NCBI GenBank assembly: GCA_028693885.1
Contig: JAQUUM010000082.1
Location: forward strand, 1 to 6,238
Reading direction: 5' to 3'
From: Bacilli bacterium
GTDB lineage: Bacteria > Bacillota_I > Bacilli_A > ML615J-28 > CAG-698
DNA: 6,238 nucleotides
The notes beneath the pieces are model-generated. The model was given only the letters and a program-made list of their open reading frames with translations, made no database searches and was not told the origin of the DNA. A program made the translations under genes and the position numbers. Below, one piece after another: positions 1 to 5,651 of this stretch. Position 1 is the stretch's first letter, and each line of letters starts with the position of its first letter.

Positions 1-3000
1 ACAGCTTCTGTTACAGTAATATTTGAAAAGGCCACTATCTCATCCCCTGATATATTAACTATCAAGTATATTGTAACTGTACCAATACTTATACCTTGAA
101 CTAGACCTGTTGAACTAACCGATGCAACAGCACTATTACTGCTTTCCCAAGAAACTGTAGCACCCGGAGTTGCTGGGTCTATAACATAACCTAACTGCAA
201 ATCTTCACCAACTGTTATACTTTTTGAATTTGTAATATAAACATCAGGATTAGCACTTGAATTATCCAGAACCGTAATTTGGTGAGTTGCATATATTAGC
301 GGATCAGTTGAAAGTGTTGCTGTAATATTAACAACTCCAACTGCTACTCCTAAAACTAAACCACTATTAACGATTGCAACATTTGAGTTACTACTACTCC
401 AAGTAACACTACCACCATTTGAAGCTGTAGCAAGCAAAGTCACTGTATCTCCTATATTAACATCATGTGCTCCAGTAATCGAAACAGTAACAACCTCAGT
501 ATCAGTAACTGTTATGTTTACAGAAGATACAACTGATGTCCCTTCAATTGTTGCATAGATAATCACTGTTCCTGCTAAAACTGCAGTTACTAGTCCAGTT
601 GAAGAAACTGTTGCTACACTTGTGTTACTTGAATCCCACAAAACAACTGCACTGCTATTTACAGGGCTAATCGTATAGCCTAGTTGTCTAGTATTGCCAA
701 CAACCATGTTAGCAGAATTAGTTATAGTAATTGTAGTTCCTGGTCCTGATTCTAAAACTGTAATATTATGAGTTGCCATAACGCCAGAATCAGATACTAA
801 ATAGGCTGTAATGCTTACAGTTCCACTAGCAACACCATAAACAACACCATTATTTACAAAAGCTATATTACTATTACTTGTAGACCAAGCAATAGTACCA
901 GTTATACTACATTCAGCTTTCAAAGTTATTTGATTACCTTTTATTATTTGATTACCACCAGTTATTGTCATAGTACCAGTTGGTAAACTTCCTTCTAAAA
1001 CAACCTCTACTTCATGGGTTGCTATAACACTAGGATCAGTTTGTAGATAAGCTGATATTATAACACTACCTACAGCCAATCCTAAAACACTACCATTGTT
1101 AACTAAAGCTTTATCTGTATCACTACTCTCCCAAACAATCGTGCCTTCTTCTGAGCAATCAACTATTAAATTAATTGTATTAGCCAAAACAACCTCGTTT
1201 GGTCCTGTGATTGTAATTGTAGGTGCGGTTACTATTAATAATGTAACTGTACTTGAAATAGTAGGATTAGCAGTTAATGTTGCGGTAATTACTACCGAAC
1301 CTTCACTAACTCCAGTAACTAGTCCACTCGATGATACAGTTGCCATACTAGTATGGTTAGACTCATAACTAACTACAACACCTTCTGGAACTAAACTTAA
1401 CTGCATTGTACTACCTGTATATAAATAACTATTAGGTCTTATTAACATAATAGAAGTTGGAACTATATAAATCTCTATAGTATCTAATACTTCTTCATCC
1501 TCATCTAATGTTACTGTTATATCAACAAACCCACCTTTTACAGCTGTAATCAAGCCAGTAGAACTTACTGTAGCAATACTGTCATCCTCACTAGAAAAAC
1601 TATATGTTGCATTTTTAGGTGTAACAGTAACAACAGCTTGTGCAGTAGAACCTACTGTAATTTGATTAGCTGTACCCGTCAAACTAATCGTTCTTACAAC
1701 ATCTAAGATTTGAATTTCAACTTCATCATATATACTAGAACCCTCAATCATTGCAGTAATCGTTACTATTCCTATTTGGTGAGCTTCAAGCAGACCACTT
1801 GAATTAATACTAGCAATCGCAGTATTACTACTACTCCAAAGAACTACTATTGTTTCATCTGTGAAATTTAGCGAATAACTTAATTGTAATTCTTCACCTA
1901 AATCAACATCTGTATCATTACCAATAATTATTTTTTGAGTCAAGCCTTCTTGATTTTCAAAAACCTCAATTTCATAAGATGTAATAAGAGTAGGATCACT
2001 AGTTAAATAAGCGATGATATCAACCACTCCAGCTGCAACACCTGTAACTACACCACTGCTGTCTACAGTTGCAATATTTTTATTGCTTGAAGCCCAAGAT
2101 ATACTACCCTCAACTGAACATGTAGCAGAAAGTGTTATAGTTTTTGAAACAAGCAATTCATTAAACCCAGTTATTGAAATAGTTTCCCCGGTATTAGGAC
2201 TCATAACTAAAATGTTATGAGTTGCAAAAACACTTGAATCACTAGTCAAACTAGTGATTATTGTTACTTGGCCTACAGACATTCCGTAGACAATTCCATT
2301 AACAACGGTTGCAACAAAAGGATTACTACTAGACCAAGAAAAAATCGGACTTCCTAATGATACTGTGGCACTAAGTGTTGTTGCCTCACCAACAAAAATT
2401 GAATTTTCTCCAGTTATCGTTATAACAGGTTTAGCAACTTCTCCTGTAACTGTTATAACATAAGTTGCACTAAACTCATCTTCGTATCCTGCATATGCCA
2501 CAACTACTAAGTTTCCAGCACTCAAAGCTGTTAGTAATCCAGTACTTGATATAGTTGCTAAAGATGTATTAGTACTAACCCATTTTATTTCTGAATAATA
2601 AGTTGATGAAAAATTAGCATGAAGCTGTAAAGTCGCTCCACTCGCAACAGTATTATTAGCTGCACTAATACTCATATTCACCGTTGTAATATCGTTTATA
2701 TAAATTCTATAATTCTTACTGATAACAGGATTACTAACTAAAGTAGCTGTAATTTCAACAATTCCTTTTTGAAGAGGATTTACAACCCCTTCATTATCTA
2801 CAGTTGCCTTTGTTTCATCACTGCTACTCCAATTAACTACTGCATCAGTATTATATGGTCTTTCTACTGCAATTAAAGTTGCACTAGTTCCTACTTGAAA
2901 ATATTTCTTTCCTAGTATGTCAACCGAAACTTCTATTTGAGCTTCTTGAACTTCAAAAATTAAATAAGCTCTTATCTTTGTATCTGTACTTAAAATTGCA

Positions 3001-3779
3001 CTAACTACAGCTGTCCCTACCGAATTAGCAGTTGCTGTATTTCCACTTATGCTTACAATAGAAGATGCATCAGAAGAAAAAGTTACTAACGAAGGATTAG
3101 TTATATTTTCTAAAACCGGAGCAAGTACAGCTGTATCACCAACAAACATATCTATTTTACTATTAGCAAAACTAATACTTGGTGTAATATCTTCTAAGCT
3201 TTGACCTACAATTATATCTACTGAATCAGATTTTGTAGTTCCAACTATCGTTACCGTAATCGTTGTATAGCCACTCGTAAAAGCTCTAACCAAACCAGAA
3301 TTGCTAACATTAGCAACACTAGGAGTACTACTGTGCCATTGAAGTTGTGAAGAACTTCCATTAACATTACTTATAGTATATGCAAGTTGTAATTCGTCAC
3401 CAATAATCAAATTAGTAGCATTGGTAATTTCTATATCCCTTTGATCAATGTGTTCTTCAATAACCTCAATATCCACCGGATACTGCTCACCTTCATAAGT
3501 AACAACAATCATCTTACTTCCAATAGTCGTAGTATCAAACCCAGATACCATATTTTCTTCAACAACAATATTTAAAACTGTCTCATCAGTATAAGTTCTT
3601 TTTATAATTAAGCCAGATAAATTTATCTCTTCACCCAGTTCATACACCGTATTAAAGTTTGTTGAATCTAAAGAAACAACATAAGTAGCTTCAGCTGGTT
3701 TACATGCACTTAAAATAAATAAAAAGAAAAGAGGTATTATGAATAACCACTTCTTCTTAGCAAGGATTTTTTTTATCAT
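1..3779 (-). CDS. Large surface lipoprotein with tandem bacterial Ig-like (Big_3 + 14 BIg2) domains, 3' end outside window
   Basis: I translated this frame by hand: it is open for 1259 codons from ATG at 3779 to the left edge, with no stop, so the C-terminus is missing. Residues 1-26 are a lipoprotein signal: basic MIKKILAKKK, a hydrophobic stretch at 11-23, then lipobox L23-S24-A25-C26. Cys26 should be lipidated and anchor the protein outside the membrane. Residues 33-107 resemble a Big_3 domain (NLSGL near 53-57, VSGFDTTTIGSK near 78-89, VTYEG at 93-97). From residue 114 onward come fourteen BIg2-like domains of 75-81 residues, each with a W-x-S-S-(N/D) core, an (I/V)A-x-(V/I) strand, an S-G-L-V or N-G-x-V turn and a late G-x-V-x-I strand. 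The start is fixed by a strong Shine-Dalgarno site and the signal peptide. It is the first gene of its own transcript. The role is inferred to be an adhesin or surface scaffold; any catalytic or binding module would lie beyond the edge. Confidence 0.93.
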   Translation of the reverse strand, partial: MIKKILAKKKWLFIIPLFFLFILSACKPAEATYVVSLDSTNFNTVYELGEEINLSGLIIKRTYTDETVLNIVVEENMVSGFDTTTIGSKMIVVTYEGEQYPVDIEVIEEHIDQRDIEITNATNLIIGDELQLAYTISNVNGSSSQLQWHSSTPSVANVSNSGLVRAFTSGYTTITVTIVGTTKSDSVDIIVGQSLEDITPSISFANSKIDMFVGDTAVLAPVLENITNPSLVTFSSDASSIVSISGNTATANSVGTAVVSAILSTDTKIRAYLIFEVQEAQIEVSVDILGKKYFQVGTSATLIAVERPYNTDAVVNWSSSDETKATVDNEGVVNPLQKGIVEITATLVSNPVISKNYRIYINDITTVNMSISAANNTVASGATLQLHANFSSTYYSEIKWVSTNTSLATISSTGLLTALSAGNLVVVAYAGYEDEFSATYVITVTGEVAKPVITITGENSIFVGEATTLSATVSLGSPIFSWSSSNPFVATVVNGIVYGMSVGQVTIITSLTSDSSVFATHNILVMSPNTGETISITGFNELLVSKTITLSATCSVEGSISWASSNKNIATVDSSGVVTGVAAGVVDIIAYLTSDPTLITSYEIEVFENQEGLTQKIIIGNDTDVDLGEELQLSYSLNFTDETIVVLWSSSNTAIASINSSGLLEAHQIGIVTITAMIEGSSIYDEVEIQILDVVRTISLTGTANQITVGSTAQAVVTVTPKNATYSFSSEDDSIATVSSTGLITAVKGGFVDITVTLDEDEEVLDTIEIYIVPTSIMLIRPNSYLYTGSTMQLSLVPEGVVVSYESNHTSMATVSSSGLVTGVSEGSVVITATLTANPTISSTVTLLIVTAPTITITGPNEVVLANTINLIVDCSEEGTIVWESSDTDKALVNNGSVLGLAVGSVIISAYLQTDPSVIATHEVEVVLEGSLPTGTMTITGGNQIIKGNQITLKAECSITGTIAWSTSNSNIAFVNNGVVYGVASGTVSITAYLVSDSGVMATHNITVLESGPGTTITITNSANMVVGNTRQLGYTISPVNSSAVVLWDSSNTSVATVSSTGLVTAVLAGTVIIYATIEGTSVVSSVNITVTDTEVVTVSITGAHDVNIGDTVTLLATASNGGSVTWSSSNSNVAIVNSGLVLGVAVGVVNITATLSTDPLIYATHQITVLDNSSANPDVYITNSKSITVGEDLQLGYVIDPATPGATVSWESSNSAVASVSSTGLVQGISIGTVTIYLIVNISGDEIVAFSNITVTEA
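12..3440 (-). repeat. Array of 14 tandem BIg2-type Ig-like domain repeats (protein-level)
   Basis: Approximate domain limits from N to C terminus are: D1 3440-3207, D2 3188-2949, D3 2939-2697, D4 2687-2448, D5 2432-2202, D6 2189-1959, D7 1940-1704, D8 1697-1464, D9 1460-1230, D10 1223-999, D11 977-753, D12 737-504, D13 494-267, D14 248-12. Copies are diverged rather than identical. Two subtypes are recognisable. Subtype L (D1, D7, D12, D14) has LQL-x-Y or RQLGY and an SSxGLV or similar turn. Subtype S (D5, D6, D10, D11, D13) is shorter before the core W and mostly ends in a Y/T-L-x-S/T-D-P ... A-T-H type motif (SY instead of TH in D6). D2, D3, D4, D8 and D9 fit neither cleanly. Boundaries were set by eye on the motif spacing and could shift by several residues. 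Confidence 0.85.
2237..2259. repeat. Perfect 10-bp inverted repeat inside the Ig-like gene
   Basis: AATCACTAGT at 2237-2246 and ACTAGTGATT at 2250-2259 are exact reverse complements separated by CAA. In the mRNA this could form a 10-bp hairpin with a 3-nt loop within domain D5, over codons for ITSLTSDS. On the minus strand a run of five T follows about six bases later, too far for a classical terminator. Most likely it is a by-product of codon choice in a conserved repeat motif; a functional role is not shown. Confidence 0.4.
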
Positions 3780-3782
3780 ATA

Positions 3783-3791
3783 ATCACCTCT
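3783..3791 (-). promoter_or_regulatory. Ribosome binding site of the Ig-like lipoprotein gene
   Basis: The minus strand reads AGAGGTGAT here, one mismatch from the full anti-Shine-Dalgarno complement AGGAGGTGAT. The GAGG core sits 7 nt before the ATG at 3779. This settles the start codon and suggests efficient translation. Confidence 0.85.
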
Positions 3792-3824
3792 TAAAATTTC
3801 ATTATTATTAAAGTTTTATACTTT

Positions 3825-3834
3825 ATTATACCAT
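3825..3834 (-). promoter_or_regulatory. Extended -10 promoter for the Ig-like lipoprotein gene
   Basis: The minus strand carries a perfect TATAAT (3830-3825) directly preceded by TGG, giving the extended -10 pattern TGnTATAAT. No recognisable TTGACA-like hexamer occurs at 16-18 bp upstream, where the sequence is CTTTAT, ACTTTA or CACTTT. The extended -10 would therefore have to compensate. A start near 3818 would give a leader of about 40 nt. It lies just downstream of the ldhA terminator, so this gene probably has its own transcript. Confidence 0.65.
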
Positions 3835-3860
3835 ATTTTACTTAAAATAAAGTGCTTTTT

Positions 3861-3898
3861 TTAACAAAAAGAAAAAGGTAAAAATAAATTTTACCTTT
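3861..3898 (-). terminator. Intrinsic terminator of the rplY-ldhA operon
   Basis: On the minus strand AAAGGTAAAA (3898-3889) pairs perfectly with TTTTACCTTT (3883-3874) across a 5-nt loop, followed by a T-rich run broken by a single C. The stem begins inside the ldhA stop codon. It has only two G-C pairs, so it is weak thermodynamically, but shape, position and U-tract fit a rho-independent terminator. Read on the plus strand it lacks a T-tract. Confidence 0.75.
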
Positions 3899-4937
3899 AA
3901 AAGCATCTTCCATTCATATTTTTATAGCAATTAGGATTTGCACCAGCCTTTTCACAACGATAACAAATTTCATTTTTAAGTGGTTTATCCGCATAAAAAT
4001 CTTCAATATTTTCTAAAGTTGTTGTAGCTATATTTTCAAGTGCTTCATCAGTTAAAAACGCTTGATGAGATGTAATAATAACATTCGGTAAAGCTAGTAA
4101 AGCTGAAAGTACTTCATCTTTCATTATAACATTTGAAAAGTCTTCAAAAAAGAATTCTGATTCTTCTTCATAAACATCAAGTCCTGCTGCTTTAACTTTA
4201 CCTTCTTTTAAACTATTAAGTAAAGCTTCGCTATCTATCAAAGCTCCTCTTGATGTATTTATTAATACAACCCCATTTTTCATTTTTTCAATATTAGTTT
4301 TATCTATTAAATGATATGTATCCTCAGTTAACGGACAGTGAAGTGAAATTACATCACTCTTACTAAATAATTCATCAAGAGTTACATAATTTATATTTCT
4401 ATCTTTTAAAGGAAACAAATCGTAAGCAATTACATTCATATTAAATCCCTTAGCTATATCTATGAATACTTGACCAATTTTTCCTGTTCCAATCACTCCG
4501 ACCGTCTTACCTTTTAAATCAAAACCAGTCAAACCACTAATACTAAAATTATGATCTCTAGTTCTTGCATATGCTCTATGTATCTTTCTATTCAAAGAAA
4601 GTAATAAAGCAAAAGCATGTTCTGCAACAGCGTAAGGAGAATATCCAGGAACTCTTGCTACATGAATTTTTTTATAAGCTGCTTTAACATCTACGTTGTT
4701 ATATCCCGCACAACGCATAGCAATAAACTCAACACCATTATTAGATAAAACTGAAATTACTTTTTCACTCAAATCATCATTAACAAATGCAACAACAACA
4801 TCAAAGCCTTTAGTAAGTTGAGCAGTCTCTAAATTAAGTTTATACTCATAATAACTAATGTCGTATTTATTTTTAAAAAGCTTGTCAAACCATACTTTAT
4901 CATATGGTTTAGCATCGAAAAATGCAATTTTTTTCAT
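3897..4937 (-). CDS. ldhA: D-lactate dehydrogenase (fermentative, NAD-dependent)
   Basis: The cytosolic enzyme reduces pyruvate to D-lactate and regenerates NAD+ during fermentation. The 346-aa product matches what I know of E. coli LdhA in many blocks: FVNDD (51-55), RCAGYNNVD (75-83), EHA (106-108), IHRAYARTRD (119-128), the Rossmann motif GTGKIG (150-155) with acidic D173, HCPLT (200-204), NTSRGALIDS (227-236), DVYEEE (254-259) and HQAFLT (291-296). The expected catalytic triad is R230, E259 and H291, and R75 is the expected substrate-site Arg. I chose ATG 4937 (MKKIAFFD) because it matches the family N-terminus and lies 13 bp after rplY. An in-frame ATG at 5009 would add a Lys/Leu-rich stretch read out of frame from the rplY tail. 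The SD is weak (GAGAG, 6 nt spacing), so translation may be coupled to rplY. The protein runs about 20 residues past the E. coli LdhA end with a C-x2-C-x8-C-x7-C tail. A related D-2-hydroxyacid dehydrogenase specificity is possible but less likely. Confidence 0.94.
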   Translation of the reverse strand: MKKIAFFDAKPYDKVWFDKLFKNKYDISYYEYKLNLETAQLTKGFDVVVAFVNDDLSEKVISVLSNNGVEFIAMRCAGYNNVDVKAAYKKIHVARVPGYSPYAVAEHAFALLLSLNRKIHRAYARTRDHNFSISGLTGFDLKGKTVGVIGTGKIGQVFIDIAKGFNMNVIAYDLFPLKDRNINYVTLDELFSKSDVISLHCPLTEDTYHLIDKTNIEKMKNGVVLINTSRGALIDSEALLNSLKEGKVKAAGLDVYEEESEFFFEDFSNVIMKDEVLSALLALPNVIITSHQAFLTDEALENIATTTLENIEDFYADKPLKNEICYRCEKAGANPNCYKNMNGRCF

Positions 4938-4943
4938 GTTAAG

Positions 4944-4948
4944 CTCTC
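4944..4948 (-). promoter_or_regulatory. Weak ribosome binding site of ldhA
   Basis: GAGAG lies 6 nt before ATG 4937, within the 13-bp gap after the rplY stop. It is the only SD-like match there and supports the inner start over the in-frame ATG at 5009, which sits in coding sequence of rplY. Confidence 0.5.
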
Positions 4949-4950
4949 GA

Positions 4951-5562
4951 TTATTCTTTAGTTTCTTCAGTTCCTTCTTCACTTTCTTCTTCAGTAGTTT
5001 CTTCAGCAACTTCAGTTCTTTCGATCTTAATACTTGGTTCTTTAACTATTAAAACCATTTTTTCAGGATCTTCTAAAATTCTTAAATCTTTTGATGCTTT
5101 TGCAACCAAATCTTTAACATATACAGCATCACCAGCGTTGAAATTTGAAACATCTATATCAAAACTTGTAATTCCTTTACCTACACCATATTCAGTTTCA
5201 ATAGTTGTTGAAACTATTTGAACAAATAGTTTTCTTTTTTCAACAGCATCTTTATGAAGTGCAACTACAGGAATATGAGTAATCATCTTATCTTTTTCAG
5301 AAACTTTTTGTAAATCAAAATGAATAATTTTGTTTCCTCTATAAGCATCTAATTGAACCTCTTTTAAATATACAGTATGAGTTTTACCATCAAGTTCAAC
5401 TTTAAATGTTTTACTTTTACCAAACTCATTAAGTGCATTTTTAATTAATTTCTCTTCTACTTTTACAACTAAAGTGTCAATCTTTTTACCATAGACAATA
5501 CCTGGCACCATATTAGCATTACGTACCTCTTTTACTGATTCTTTTCTTAATTCTAATTTCAT
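4951..5562 (-). CDS. rplY: 50S ribosomal protein L25, TL5/CTC family (general stress protein CTC)
   Basis: This 203-aa protein binds 5S rRNA in the large ribosomal subunit. Residues 1-90 form the L25 RNA-binding barrel: K/R-rich start MKLELRKES, the family signature around R14 to VPGIVYG (19-25), and the VQLDAYRGNKIIHFDL block (69-84), which corresponds to the usual vQ-d-HvDf strand pair. Residues about 91-178 are the extra CTC/TL5 domain, including NAGDAVYVKDL (122-132). Residues 185-203 are a very acidic Glu-rich tail, common in this longer form. The length agrees with CTC-type proteins and not with the roughly 95-aa E. coli L25. ATG 5562 is preceded by AAAAAGGGG with 7-nt spacing. It is the first gene of an operon with ldhA. 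In Bacillus subtilis ctc is a sigma-B stress gene; the promoter here looks like the housekeeping type instead. Confidence 0.95.
   Translation of the reverse strand: MKLELRKESVKEVRNANMVPGIVYGKKIDTLVVKVEEKLIKNALNEFGKSKTFKVELDGKTHTVYLKEVQLDAYRGNKIIHFDLQKVSEKDKMITHIPVVALHKDAVEKRKLFVQIVSTTIETEYGVGKGITSFDIDVSNFNAGDAVYVKDLVAKASKDLRILEDPEKMVLIVKEPSIKIERTEVAEETTEEESEEGTEETKE
5211..5232 (+). repeat. Perfect 10-bp inverted repeat inside rplY
   Basis: AAACTATTTG (5211-5220) and CAAATAGTTT (5223-5232) are exact reverse complements separated by AA. On the plus strand, antisense to rplY, it is followed by TCTTTTTT, giving the outline of an A/U-only antisense terminator. On the sense strand there is no T-run after it. 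The stem holds only two G-C pairs at its tip. It could be chance in AT-rich coding DNA; no plus-strand gene is known to need it. Confidence 0.35.
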
Positions 5563-5569
5563 TTTTTTA

Positions 5570-5578
5570 CCCCTTTTT
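5570..5578 (-). promoter_or_regulatory. Ribosome binding site of rplY
   Basis: The minus strand reads AAAAAGGGG, with the GGGG ending 7 nt before ATG 5562. It is a good purine-rich Shine-Dalgarno site and fixes the rplY start. Confidence 0.7.
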
Positions 5579-5591
5579 CATCATTTTTTAT

Positions 5592-5620
5592 ATTATATCA
5601 CGTTTTTTATTTTTTGTCCA
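5592..5620 (-). promoter_or_regulatory. Promoter of the rplY-ldhA operon
   Basis: The minus strand has -35 TGGACA (5620-5615, one mismatch to TTGACA), a 17-bp spacer and a perfect -10 TATAAT (5597-5592), preceded by TGA for an extended -10. It lies directly after the terminator of the upstream gene and about 30 bp before the rplY ATG, so the leader would be roughly 20-25 nt. This is the best sigma-70/A-type promoter in the window and implies constitutive, fairly strong expression. Confidence 0.85.
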
Positions 5621-5624
5621 CCAA

Positions 5625-5649
5625 TTAAAAAACGCTCTTCTAGAGCGTT
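5625..5649 (-). terminator. Intrinsic terminator of the small exported-protein gene
   Basis: On the minus strand AACGCTCT (5649-5642) pairs with AGAGCGTT (5638-5631) across a 3-nt loop and runs into TTTTTT. The first arm starts 2 nt after the upstream stop codon. With four G-C pairs in an 8-bp stem and a clean U-tract this is a typical rho-independent terminator. On the plus strand the second arm is followed by CTTT only, so read-through in that direction would be stopped less well. Confidence 0.88.
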
Positions 5650-5651
5650 CT

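Noticed and set aside
1096..1368. Plus-strand open frame of 90 codons
   Set aside because: It lies opposite the Ig-like gene, has no ribosome binding site that stands out, and its low-complexity V/T/I sequence mirrors the repeat on the other strand.
2014..2220. Plus-strand open frame of 68 codons
   Set aside because: It is antisense to Ig-like domains D5-D6 and reads as their shadow, with no recognisable family or start signal.
12..3440. CRISPR-like or DNA-level tandem repeat array
   Set aside because: The periodicity of about 240 bp is that of protein domains; copies are diverged at DNA level and the frame is continuous.
3780..3896. Riboswitch or small RNA gene in the longest intergenic gap
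   Set aside because: The gap is fully accounted for by a terminator, an extended -10 promoter and a ribosome binding site, with no further conserved-looking structure.
4858..5052. Plus-strand open frame of 64 codons rich in Phe and Ser
   Set aside because: It is antisense to the GAA-repeat tail of rplY and the ldhA start; the Phe/Ser runs come from TTC/TCT complements of that repeat.
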